From Burkholderiales bacterium (GTDB lineage Bacteria > Pseudomonadota > Gammaproteobacteria > Burkholderiales > SG8-39): a stretch of 10,641 nucleotides of DNA. The notes below the pieces were generated by a model. It saw nothing but the letters and a program-made list of their open reading frames with translations, searched no databases and was not told the origin of the DNA. Location: contig DAIDTN010000147.1 of assembly GCA_027457185.1 (NCBI GenBank), positions 1 to 10,641 of the forward strand, read 5' to 3'. Both the position numbers and the translations under genes were made by a program. Positions 1 through 7,074 of this stretch are shown piece by piece; the first letter of the stretch is position 1, and each line of letters starts with the position of its first letter.

Positions 1-370
1 TATTCCAAGCGTTGACGTTTTCATCATGTTGAGTTCCTTATCGTTTGGACAGAGAGTTTCTTTACACGGCAAATGCTGTGTGATGGGTTTGCAGTTTACG
101 CAGGATGTCATACGCGGTCTGTACGCTAACGCACGGCGCACACCTGTTGCAAGCGCGTCGTCATGGACGTTGGACAGATGCATCGCGGAAACGCTAATGG
201 CTGCAATGGGTTGCGGGCGTTTGTCGCCAAATGCTGAGCGGGCAGTGACAGTCTGAACCCGCCGGTGGCAGCGGAATCAGGCACTTCCTCGCCTTAAAGG
301 CCGACGACTTCAAACGGTCATACAGCCCGAGCAGAAGTCGCTGTCCGGTTCACTTCCTAGACCGGCCATT
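1..370. other. Gene-poor left flank, no supported gene
   Basis: No convincing gene was found here. The longest plus-strand reading frame (26-256, 76 residues) has no ribosome binding site, no recognisable motif and a composition like random translation. The stretch is visibly richer in A+T than the genes to the right, most of all in the first 130 bases. A short inverted repeat (CCGGT at 345-349, ACCGG at 361-365) lies just beyond the stop codon of the minus-strand membrane-protein gene and might form a weak hairpin at the end of its transcript, but the stem is only 5 bp and has no T tract. No tRNA-like cloverleaf was apparent by eye. Confidence 0.4.
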
Positions 371-568
371 CTATTGGTTCCTGTTGCGTGCGGCCCTCAC
401 CGCGCGATCCCAGGCGACGTTTCTGACTGCGCGGCGCCCAATCTCCGGCGCAATCGGCGGAATGACGTTTTGCTTGTGCTCCCGGGCAGTTCGGTAGAAC
501 CAGAATCCCACCAATGCGCAGATGGCGACCGAGAACAAAACGATCAGAGAAATCAGCAGTGCTTCCAT
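371..568 (-). CDS. Small single-pass membrane protein (65 aa), function unknown
   Basis: I do not recognise the family. The 65-residue product starts with a strongly hydrophobic stretch at about residues 3-25 (MEALLISLIVLFSVAICALV onward to GFWFY), which should be one transmembrane helix. A basic, soluble tail follows (TAREHK near 27-32, then several Arg residues up to the end). By the positive-inside rule the tail would be cytoplasmic. The start is well supported: the minus strand has a clear AGGAG Shine-Dalgarno motif (plus-strand 575-579) six bases before the ATG, and a plausible promoter lies at 607-636. It stands alone: the next gene upstream on this strand ends ~460 bp away. It could be a small regulatory or stabilising membrane subunit. 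The hydrophobic segment plus good translation signals argue that it is real, but nothing in the sequence gives a function. Confidence 0.6.
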   Translation of the reverse strand: MEALLISLIVLFSVAICALVGFWFYRTAREHKQNVIPPIAPEIGRRAVRNVAWDRAVRAARNRNQ

Positions 569-606
569 GGGAAGCTCCTAGTATGAATTTAAACTTTCGC
601 ACATGC

Positions 607-636
607 ATTAAACTCAATCTGGATCACCGAGTCCAA
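607..636 (-). promoter_or_regulatory. Candidate sigma70 promoter for the small membrane protein
   Basis: Read on the minus strand, TTGGAC (plus 631-636) and TTTAAT (plus 607-612) are separated by 18 bp. The -10 hexamer matches the consensus at 5 of 6 positions; the -35 is weaker. The start of transcription would fall near 600, leaving a leader of about 30 bases that contains the AGGAG ribosome binding site. Found by eye only. Confidence 0.33.
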
Positions 637-1031
637 GGGTCTTACGAACAGTTGCACAACTTACAATTGGATACGATGTTTGTGAAAGAATTTCCAACCC
701 GGTGCGAACTAGTTCACGCCGCTCGCAGGCTAGCCTTTGACGAGGCCGCCCCGCCCAGGAGCGGTCCACAAGTGCCCGGCAGCACGGCGCATAATATGTC
801 GCAGTATCAGGACTGGGTCTGTACGGCCCCGTACACAGAGATTTCATCGGCTAGCCGGGCGGCGCGCTAGCCCGCTGTCGGGCCACCACCGGAAATTGGC
901 GCTATGAATCCGCTACGCCCGCGTCTGTCATGAGCAGATGTTCAGATACCGGGTGTTTTCGCGTTGCCAGTGACCCTTCCTGACCGAGAACGGTCGATTC
1001 GACGCGGAAGCAGGCAAGCAAAAATGAATTC
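637..1031. other. Intergenic stretch without a supported gene
   Basis: Between the small membrane-protein gene and the end of the GMC oxidoreductase gene, no reading frame looks coding. Frames exist on both strands (583-870 plus, 614-847 minus), but neither has recognisable motifs. The minus one lacks a ribosome binding site, and the plus one has only a GGGAAG that is largely the complement of the neighbouring gene's own ribosome binding site. The stretch contains two GCTAGC-centred inverted repeats (727-736 and 849-872). It also contains a short stem GACCG-AGAA-CGGTC (982-995) about 35 bases beyond the GMC stop codon, which could act as a weak transcript end but lacks a T tract. Confidence 0.4.
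849..872. repeat. Inverted repeat GGCTAGC / GCTAGCC
   Basis: A perfect 7-bp inverted repeat, GGCTAGC (849-855) and GCTAGCC (866-872), encloses a 10-base G+C-rich loop. A related perfect 10-bp palindrome, AGGCTAGCCT, lies at 727-736, so the same core appears twice about 120 bp apart in non-coding DNA. It could be a hairpin in a transcript or a pair of protein-binding sites; nothing decides between these. Confidence 0.45.
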
Positions 1032-2621
1032 CTAGGCGCGCTGCGGCACTTTGCTCATCGCGCGCTCGCTGATCGCGGTGATCGAGAGGGACGGATTGAC
1101 GCCGGGGTTGGCCGAGATCATCGAGCCGTCGCAGACATACATGTTGCGGTAGCCGAACACGCGGTTGTCGCGGTCGATCACGCCTCCGCTCGCGTCTTGC
1201 CCCATGCAGGCACCGCCGAGGATGTGCGCGGTCGAGGGCGCGCCGAGCAGGGTCTCGCTGATCATCGCGACCGGCTTGCCGCCGACGATCCTCGCGTAGC
1301 GCTCGGACAGGTCGATTGCTTCGGGGATGATCGCGGTCGGCGCCGGGCCGACGTCGAGCCGCGTCGCCAGGCCGAAGCGCCCGCGCACGAAGCGCAGCGT
1401 GCTGTCCACCGTCTGCATGAACAGCAGCACCTGGGTGCGCTTGGCCCAGTCGTCGACGCACAGCACCTTCAGATTCATGATCGGGTGCAGCAGGTAGTCG
1501 GCGAGCAGCTTGGCGAGGCGCACCAGGCCGTTGCGGTGATACACGCGCGGCCCCATGGTGATGCGCCAGAAGCCCGAGCCCGCGCTGTAGCGCACCGGTT
1601 CGAGATGCGAGTGCGCGTCGGTGTGCAGGATCGAGCCGATCGCGACGCCGTCGGAGAACACTTTGCTGCGATCGGGCACGGTCACCGGGATCAGCGCATC
1701 GGAGTTGGTGCGCACGCCGTAGCCGATGCGGTCCGACAGGCGCGGCAGCGTGGTCTGCTTGAGCGCGAGCAGCAGATCGACCGTGCCGAGCACGCCGCCC
1801 GCGAACACCACGCCGCGGCAGCGCAGCGAGCCGCCCGCGCCTTTGCGCGTCGCGCTCGGCTGCCAGTCGACCGCATAGCCGTCGGCGCCGTCCTCGGCGC
1901 GAAGCGTTGGGACGCCGGTCACGAGCGACTCGGGCTGGATTTGCGCGCCAAGCCGCTCGGCGAGGTAGAGATAGTTCTTGTCGAGCGAATTCTTCGCGTT
2001 GTGGCGGCAGCCGGTCATGCAGCCGCCGCAGAAAATGCAGCCGGCGCGCTCCGGTCCCTTGCCGCCGAAATACGGGTCGGGCGCGGTTTCGCCGGGTTTG
2101 CCGAAATACACCGAGACCTCGGTCGGCTCGAAATGCCGCTCCATGCCGATTTCGCGCCCGAGCTCGCGCAGCGCGAGGTCACCCGTTTCCAGGCGCGGAT
2201 TGGTCGCCGCGCCGAGCATGCGCAGCGCGATCGGGTAGAACGGCTTCAGTTCCGTCTCCCAGTCCGCGAGATGGGCCCAGGAGGGCGAGGTGAAGAAGCT
2301 CTGCTTCGGCACCGGCAGCGTGTTCGCGTAGACGAGCGAACCGCCGCCGACGCCCACGCCAGAAAGCACGCCGACGTGGCGGAAAAACGTGATCTTGAAC
2401 AGGCCGAAGCAGCGCACGGAGGGCAGCAACAGCCAGCGCTTCACGTCCCAGTTCGATTTGGGGAAGTCCGCGGCGCCAAGACGCATGCCCTTCTCCAGCA
2501 CCAGCACCTTGTAGCCTTTTTCGCTCAGGCGCAGCGCCGAGACCGCGCCGCCGAAGCCGGAGCCGATGATAATGTAGTCGTAGTCGAAGGCAGTTCCGCT
2601 GTCGCTTACCGGGGTCGCCAT
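1032..2621 (-). CDS. GMC-family FAD oxidoreductase, cholesterol-oxidase-like, with four-Cys cluster
   Basis: A 529-residue flavoenzyme expected to oxidise an alcohol (sterol or other hydroxyl compound) using bound FAD. The N-terminus carries the dinucleotide-binding fold: GSGFGG at residues 20-25 after a hydrophobic strand, and the acidic residue ending the second strand in VLVLEKG (39-45). The second FAD/GMC signature is GVGVGGGSLVYANTLP (88-103). The C-terminal catalytic region holds HILGGACMG (466-474) and NPGVNPS (505-511), placing the family's catalytic His and Asn at H466 and N509. There is no signal peptide, so it is probably cytoplasmic. Unusual is CIFCGGCMTGC (195-205), a C-x2-C-x2-C-x3-C spacing like that of ferredoxin clusters. 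Best comparison is the ChoD-like branch of cholesterol oxidases; the true substrate cannot be read from the sequence. The ATG has only a weak ribosome binding site but sits just before the FAD fold, as expected. It is divergent from glgP. Confidence 0.9.
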   Translation of the reverse strand: MATPVSDSGTAFDYDYIIIGSGFGGAVSALRLSEKGYKVLVLEKGMRLGAADFPKSNWDVKRWLLLPSVRCFGLFKITFFRHVGVLSGVGVGGGSLVYANTLPVPKQSFFTSPSWAHLADWETELKPFYPIALRMLGAATNPRLETGDLALRELGREIGMERHFEPTEVSVYFGKPGETAPDPYFGGKGPERAGCIFCGGCMTGCRHNAKNSLDKNYLYLAERLGAQIQPESLVTGVPTLRAEDGADGYAVDWQPSATRKGAGGSLRCRGVVFAGGVLGTVDLLLALKQTTLPRLSDRIGYGVRTNSDALIPVTVPDRSKVFSDGVAIGSILHTDAHSHLEPVRYSAGSGFWRITMGPRVYHRNGLVRLAKLLADYLLHPIMNLKVLCVDDWAKRTQVLLFMQTVDSTLRFVRGRFGLATRLDVGPAPTAIIPEAIDLSERYARIVGGKPVAMISETLLGAPSTAHILGGACMGQDASGGVIDRDNRVFGYRNMYVCDGSMISANPGVNPSLSITAISERAMSKVPQRA

Positions 2622-2650
2622 AATTTCTGCTCGCGGGATATGGTCGGCGC

Positions 2651-2680
2651 ATTACAGCAGAATATGCAGGAGCGTGTCCA
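2651..2680 (-). promoter_or_regulatory. Candidate sigma70 promoter for the GMC oxidoreductase
   Basis: On the minus strand, TGGACA (plus 2675-2680; 5 of 6 consensus bases) and TGTAAT (plus 2651-2656; 5 of 6) are separated by 18 bp. Transcription would begin near 2644, giving a leader of about 23 bases before the ATG at 2621. This is the best promoter-like pair in the divergent region. A weaker plus-strand -10 (TAGAAT, 2698-2703) could serve glgP but has a poor -35. Identified by eye. Confidence 0.42.
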
Positions 2681-2707
2681 TCCGTCCCGCGTGCAAGTAG
2701 AATGGAC
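2676..2707. promoter_or_regulatory. Inverted repeat in the GMC/glgP divergent region, possible operator
   Basis: GTCCAT (2676-2681) and its reverse complement ATGGAC (2702-2707) are separated by 20 bp. The left arm overlaps the -35 hexamer of the GMC promoter, and the right arm overlaps the best candidate -10 of glgP. This arrangement would suit a dimeric regulator acting on both genes. A six-base repeat can arise by chance, so this is only a suggestion. Confidence 0.22.
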
Positions 2708-2733
2708 GATCGATTTCCCATTCGGAGGCAATC

Positions 2734-5211
2734 GTGACAAAGCAGCTGCTGCAACCCCTCATCAACCATCAGCTCGCCGGCGTCGACGTCGCATCGGTGA
2801 GCAAGTCAGTGGTCAACCGGCTGGTGTTTTCGGTAGGCAAGGACGACATCACGGCGACTACGCGCGACTGGTTTCACGCCACCGCGTTCATGACGCGCGA
2901 CCGCCTGATCGAGCGCTGGATGGAAACCATGCGCAGCTATTACGCCGCGGACGCGAAGCGGGTGTATTACCTGTCGATGGAATTCCTGATGGGGCGCACG
3001 CTGATGAACAGCCTGCTCAACCTCGGCTTCGAGAAGGAATGCAGCGAGGCCTTGCAGCAGCAAGGCGTCGATCTGCGCCAGGTGCGCGAAATGGAATTCG
3101 ATGCGGCTCTGGGCAACGGCGGCCTGGGGCGGCTTGCGGCCTGCTTTCTGGATTCGATGGCGACGCTGAATCTGCCCGGTTTCGGCTATGGCATACGCTA
3201 CGAGTACGGCATGTTCGCGCAGCGCATCGAGGGCGGGCGCCAGGTGGAACACCCCGACAACTTGCTGCGCTACGGCAATCCCTGGGAGTTTCCGCGTGCG
3301 GAAGTGCTCTACCACGTCAAGTTCGGCGGGCGCGTGGTGCAGTTCTCCGACGAGGACGGCGTGCAGCGCCATCATTGGGTGGACACCGACGACGTGATGG
3401 CGATGGCCTATGACAGTCCCATCCCCGGTTTCGCCACCCCCACCGTAAACAACATGCGCTTGTGGGCGGCCAAGGCGTCGCGCGACTTCGAGCTGAAGTA
3501 TTTCAACGAGGGCAATTACATCAAGGCGGTGCAAGACAAGAACGAGTCGGAAAACCTGTCCAAGGTGCTCTATCCCGAAGACTCCACGACCATGGGCCGC
3601 GAACTGCGCCTGAAACAGCAGTATTTCTTCGTCTGCGCATCGCTGCAGGACATCCTGTACCGCTTCAGCAGATTCCACGAAGGCTTCGACGAGCTTCCGG
3701 ACAAAATCGCAATCCAGCTGAACGATACCCATCCTGCGATCGCCATCCCAGAGCTGATGCGCATCCTCGTGGACCTGAACCATCTGGATTGGGACAAAGC
3801 CTGGAACATCACCACCCGCACCTTCGCCTACACCAACCATACGCTGATGTCGGAGGCGCTGGAAACCTGGCCGGTGGCGATGTTCGAGCAACTGCTGCCG
3901 CGCCACCTGCAGATCATTTACGAAATCAACCAGCGCTTCCTTACAGAGGTGATGCACAGTTTTCCCGGCGACAACGAAATGCGCCGGCGCATGTCGATCA
4001 TCGGCGAAGAACAGGGCAAGCGCGTGCGCATGGCGCATCTCGCCATCGTCGGCAGCCACAAGGTCAACGGCGTGGCGCAAATCCATACCGAGCTCATGAA
4101 GCAGACCATATTCGCCGATTTCGATCGCTATTACCCCGGCAAGATCATCAACCTGACCTACGGCATCACGCCCCGCCGCTGGTTGAACCAGGCCAATCCG
4201 CTGCTCGCGGCTTTGATCACTTCCCGCATCGGCGATGGCTGGCTCAAGAACCTAGACCAGTTGCGGGCCCTGATTCCGCTGGCCGAGGACGCGCAGTTCC
4301 GCCAGGAAGTCGCCGCGGTGAAGCGCGCGAACAAGCAGGACCTGGCGGCGAAAGCCAAGCGCTACCTTGGCATGGACATCGACGCCGATTCGCTGTTCGA
4401 CGTGCAGATCAAGCGCATCCACGAATACAAGCGCCAGCTGCTCAATCTGCTGCACGTAGTGACCCTGTACAAGCGCATCTGCGATGACCCGCAGATCGAC
4501 ACGGTGCCGCGCACCGTGATCTTCGGCGGCAAGGCGGCGCCGGGCTATGCCATGGCCAAGCTGATCATCAAGCTGATCAACGATGTGGCCGACATTGTCA
4601 ACAACGATGTGCGCGTACACGGCAGGCTGAAGCTGGTGTTCGTGCCCAATTACGGCGTTTCCGTGGCCGAAAGCATCATTCCGGCGGCGGATCTGTCGGA
4701 GCAGATATCCACCGCCGGCACCGAGGCCTCGGGCACCGGCAACATGAAGCTGGCCTTGAACGGGGCGCTGACCATTGGAACCCTGGACGGCGCCAATGTC
4801 GAAATCCGCAGCGAGGTCGGCGCGGACAATATTTTCATATTCGGGCTCACCACCGATGAGGCCGCCAGGCTGCGCGCGAGCGGCTACCGGCCGGCGGATT
4901 ATTATCTTGCGAACGACGAATTGCGCCAGGTAATCGACATGATCGCCAGAGGCTATTTTTCGCCGGAGGAACCGGAGCGGTTCCGGCCCATCGTGGACAG
5001 CCTGCTCAACAACGGCGATCACTACCTGCTGCTGGCCGACTATGCGTCCTACCTTGCCTGCCAGAAGGAGGTCGAAGCGGCCTACGGCGATCAGCAGCAA
5101 TGGCTGCGCAAAGTCATCCTCAACGTCGCCAGCATGGGGAAATTCTCCAGCGACCGCACCATCCTGCAATATGCGGAGCAGGTCTGGCAGGCGAAACCCG
5201 TAACGCGTTGA
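2734..5211 (+). CDS. glgP: Glycogen/alpha-glucan phosphorylase
   Basis: An 825-residue, full-length member of the glycogen/starch/maltodextrin phosphorylase family. It releases glucose 1-phosphate from the non-reducing ends of alpha-1,4-glucans using phosphate and pyridoxal phosphate, in the cytoplasm. Family blocks run in order: YYLSMEFLMGRTL (78-90), LGNGGLGRLAACFLDS (126-141), NDTHP (330-334), RIHEYKRQ (561-568) and the cofactor site EASGTGNMK, where K672 should hold the pyridoxal phosphate. All key positions look intact. The start is GTG, fixed by GGAGG at 2724-2728 five bases upstream; no better start is nearby. Whether it prefers glycogen or maltodextrin (GlgP versus MalP) cannot be settled. 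No glgA, glgB, glgC or malQ lies in the window, so the enzyme is away from a classic glycogen operon. The AtuA-type gene follows after only about 54 bp and may be read through from here. Confidence 0.97.
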   Translation: MTKQLLQPLINHQLAGVDVASVSKSVVNRLVFSVGKDDITATTRDWFHATAFMTRDRLIERWMETMRSYYAADAKRVYYLSMEFLMGRTLMNSLLNLGFEKECSEALQQQGVDLRQVREMEFDAALGNGGLGRLAACFLDSMATLNLPGFGYGIRYEYGMFAQRIEGGRQVEHPDNLLRYGNPWEFPRAEVLYHVKFGGRVVQFSDEDGVQRHHWVDTDDVMAMAYDSPIPGFATPTVNNMRLWAAKASRDFELKYFNEGNYIKAVQDKNESENLSKVLYPEDSTTMGRELRLKQQYFFVCASLQDILYRFSRFHEGFDELPDKIAIQLNDTHPAIAIPELMRILVDLNHLDWDKAWNITTRTFAYTNHTLMSEALETWPVAMFEQLLPRHLQIIYEINQRFLTEVMHSFPGDNEMRRRMSIIGEEQGKRVRMAHLAIVGSHKVNGVAQIHTELMKQTIFADFDRYYPGKIINLTYGITPRRWLNQANPLLAALITSRIGDGWLKNLDQLRALIPLAEDAQFRQEVAAVKRANKQDLAAKAKRYLGMDIDADSLFDVQIKRIHEYKRQLLNLLHVVTLYKRICDDPQIDTVPRTVIFGGKAAPGYAMAKLIIKLINDVADIVNNDVRVHGRLKLVFVPNYGVSVAESIIPAADLSEQISTAGTEASGTGNMKLALNGALTIGTLDGANVEIRSEVGADNIFIFGLTTDEAARLRASGYRPADYYLANDELRQVIDMIARGYFSPEEPERFRPIVDSLLNNGDHYLLLADYASYLACQKEVEAAYGDQQQWLRKVILNVASMGKFSSDRTILQYAEQVWQAKPVTR

Positions 5212-5265
5212 AGCGCCGGTTTTCGTGGCTTGACAGCGAAGGCGCGCTCCCGCAACCTCTCGGTC

Positions 5266-6636
5266 ATGTTCCGCATAGGCAATGGCGCCGGCTTCTCCGG
5301 CGACCGCATCGATGCGCCGGGTCCGGTGGTGGACACGCTGATCGCGCGCGGCGGGCCGGCCGCGATGTTCTTCGAGGTGCTGGGCGAGCGCACCGTCGCG
5401 CTGGCGCAGCTGGAGAAGCGCCGCGATCCCGCGCGCGGCTACGAGCCCATGCTCGAGCGCCTGCTCGAGCCGATACTGGAAAAGTGCGCGCGCCATGGCA
5501 TCAACATCGTCGGCAATTTCGGCGCGGCCAACCCGGCGGGCGCGGCGCGCGCGATCGCGCGTCTGGCTGAACGCCTCGGACTCGGGGATGTGCGCATCGG
5601 CGTGGTCGAAGGCGACGATCTGAGCGGGGACATCGACCTGGCGCAACTCGAAGTGGTTGATGCCGACGCGATGCTCGACCAGGGCGGCAGCGCCATGGTG
5701 TCGGCCAACGCCTATCTGTCGGCGCAGCCCATGGTCGAAGCGCTGCGCGCCGGCGCGCAGATCGTGGTCACCGGGCGCTGCGGCGATCCGTCGCTGGCGC
5801 TGGCGCCGCTGATCCATCACTACGGCTGGGCCGAAGACGACTGGGCCAGTCTCGCGCTCGGCTCGGCGGTGGGGCATCTGCTCGAATGCGGCTCGCAGGT
5901 CACGGGCGGCGTCTACTACGACCCCGGTTTCAAGGACATCCCCGACCCGGCGAACATCGGCTTTCCGATCGCCGAGCTGAGCGCGGACGGGCGCATGGTG
6001 ATTACCAAGGCCGATGCCAGCGGCGGCGTGGTCAACCTGCAGGTGGTGAAGGAACAGCTGCTCTACGAAGTGCACGATCCCGCCGCCTACATCACGCCGG
6101 ATGTCACGCTCGATTTTACCGGCGTCAGCCTGCGCGAGATCGGTTCGGACCGGGTCGAAGTGCTGGGCGTGCGCGGCAAGCCGGCGCCGGAGCGCTTGAA
6201 AGCCACCGTCTGTTTCGAGGGCGGCTGGCTGGGCGAAGGCGAGATTTCGGTCGCCGGACCGAACTGCCTGGCGCGCGCGAAAAGCATTGCCGAGGTGCTG
6301 CTAGAGCGGCTGCGCCGGCGCAAACTGAATGTGCGTCCGCGCGTCGACCTCATCGGCATCGCCAGCGTGCACGACGACGACAGCGGCACGCTGTGGCGCG
6401 CCTACACCGGCCCCGAGCCCGCCGAAATCCGCGTGCGCCTGGCGGTGGCGGGTGCCGAGCACGGCGACGTCGACCAGGCCGCGCGCGAGGTGCTCGCGCT
6501 CCTGTGCTGCGGGCCGGCGGGTTCGGGCGGCGCGCGCTGGCGCACCACCCAGCGCATCCGCACCCAGTCCTACCTGGTGCCGCGCGCCAGCGTGACGCCG
6601 CGCGTAACGGTAAAACCGGCCGGAGAGTGGCTCTGA
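5266..6636 (+). CDS. AtuA-family protein (DUF1446, acyclic terpene utilisation)
   Basis: A 456-residue protein of the AtuA/DUF1446 family. AtuA of Pseudomonas belongs to the gene cluster for growth on citronellol and geraniol; its biochemical step is not established, so no reaction is assigned. Visible family blocks are RIGNGAGFSGDR (3-14), GNFGAANP (83-90), TGRCGDPSLALAP (169-181) and HLLECGSQVTGG (204-215). The start chosen is the ATG at 5266 because it places the RIGxGAGFxGD block right at the N-terminus, as is usual. A TTG at 5230 would add 12 residues and leave 18 bp after glgP. Neither has a good ribosome binding site, which suggests translation coupled to or following glgP. The last base of its TGA stop is the first base of the next gene's ATG, so the two are translationally coupled. 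In many relatives these are one polypeptide; here the small C-terminal domain is separate. Confidence 0.88.
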   Translation: MFRIGNGAGFSGDRIDAPGPVVDTLIARGGPAAMFFEVLGERTVALAQLEKRRDPARGYEPMLERLLEPILEKCARHGINIVGNFGAANPAGAARAIARLAERLGLGDVRIGVVEGDDLSGDIDLAQLEVVDADAMLDQGGSAMVSANAYLSAQPMVEALRAGAQIVVTGRCGDPSLALAPLIHHYGWAEDDWASLALGSAVGHLLECGSQVTGGVYYDPGFKDIPDPANIGFPIAELSADGRMVITKADASGGVVNLQVVKEQLLYEVHDPAAYITPDVTLDFTGVSLREIGSDRVEVLGVRGKPAPERLKATVCFEGGWLGEGEISVAGPNCLARAKSIAEVLLERLRRRKLNVRPRVDLIGIASVHDDDSGTLWRAYTGPEPAEIRVRLAVAGAEHGDVDQAAREVLALLCCGPAGSGGARWRTTQRIRTQSYLVPRASVTPRVTVKPAGEWL

Positions 6637-7022
6637 TGGCCGGTCTTTACGATCTCGTCAGGGTGCCGCTGCACGCCGTCGCGCACGGCCGCGCGGGCGA
6701 CAAGGGCAACCGGCTGAACATCAGCGTGATTCCCTACGAACCCGAGGCCTACGAGTTGCTCGCCGCGCAGCTGACGCCGGAGCGCGTGCTGGCGCTGTTC
6801 GCGCACCGGCGCGCGGCCAAGGTGACGCGCTACGACCTGCCGCTGCTGCACGCGTTCAATTTCGTCATCGACGACGTGCTCGAAGGCGGCGTGAACGGCA
6901 GCCTCAACCTCGACGGCCATGGCAAGACCAACTCGTTTCGCCTGCTTAGCCTGCAGGTCGAAGTGCCGCCGCGGCTGGTGCGCGCGCCGCGGCGCAGGCG
7001 CAAAGACCATCAGGCGCCGTGA
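6636..7022 (+). CDS. AtuA-like small partner domain protein, separate gene
   Basis: A 128-residue protein matching the small C-terminal domain (ferredoxin-like fold) found fused to, or encoded beside, AtuA/DUF1446 proteins. The diagnostic block AHGRAGDKGNRLNISVIPY lies at residues 16-34, and a second conserved stretch, GGVNGSLNLDGHGKTNSFR, at 84-102. The rest is a short helical linker and a very basic tail (RAPRRRRKDH), which may be a poorly conserved end. The ATG overlaps the stop of the previous gene by one base (TGATG), with GGAGAG at 6622-6627 eight bases before it, so both signals support this start. It presumably forms a complex with the upstream protein; the substrate is unknown. Transcription probably ends in the hairpin just downstream, ahead of a convergent gene. 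Confidence 0.87.
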   Translation: MAGLYDLVRVPLHAVAHGRAGDKGNRLNISVIPYEPEAYELLAAQLTPERVLALFAHRRAAKVTRYDLPLLHAFNFVIDDVLEGGVNGSLNLDGHGKTNSFRLLSLQVEVPPRLVRAPRRRRKDHQAP

Positions 7023-7040
7023 GGGCGATCCGGTACCTGC

Positions 7041-7064
7041 CGCTTAAGCCTGCCGGCTGAAGCG
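7041..7064. terminator. Hairpin between convergent genes, possible bidirectional terminator
   Basis: A stem of CGCTT (7041-7045) with AAGCG (7060-7064), then one A-G mismatch, then AGCC (7047-7050) with GGCT (7055-7058), closes a TGCC tetraloop. That gives nine pairs and one mismatch. It lies in the 52-bp gap between the stop codons of the AtuA partner gene and the convergent minus-strand gene, the usual place for a shared terminator. There is no T tract on either side, so intrinsic termination would be weak; it may instead protect RNA ends. Confidence 0.38.
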
Positions 7065-7074
7065 CGCAGCGGGC

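Noticed and set aside
26..256. 76-residue plus-strand frame at the left edge
   Set aside because: No ribosome binding site and no recognisable domain. It could only be rescued by sequence conservation, which cannot be tested here.
614..847. 77-residue minus-strand frame in the gene-poor stretch
   Set aside because: No ribosome binding site, no motif and no hydrophobic or conserved pattern.
583..870. Possible 95-residue plus-strand gene divergent from the small membrane protein
   Set aside because: Its apparent ribosome binding site GGGAAG overlaps the complement of the minus-strand gene's own translation signals. The product has no recognisable motif, and it would collide with the likely minus-strand promoter. 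Not excluded, but unsupported.
1197..3413. Very long plus-strand reading frame (738 codons) across the GMC gene and into glgP
   Set aside because: It is antisense to the GMC gene and out of frame with glgP. Its product is rich in Arg/Ala/His with no domain, as expected from stop-poor G+C-rich DNA opposite a real gene.
4252..6075. Long minus-strand reading frame (607 codons) opposite glgP and the AtuA gene
   Set aside because: It spans two clear plus-strand genes with intact motifs, has no recognisable domain and has the His/Arg/Val-rich composition of an antisense shadow.
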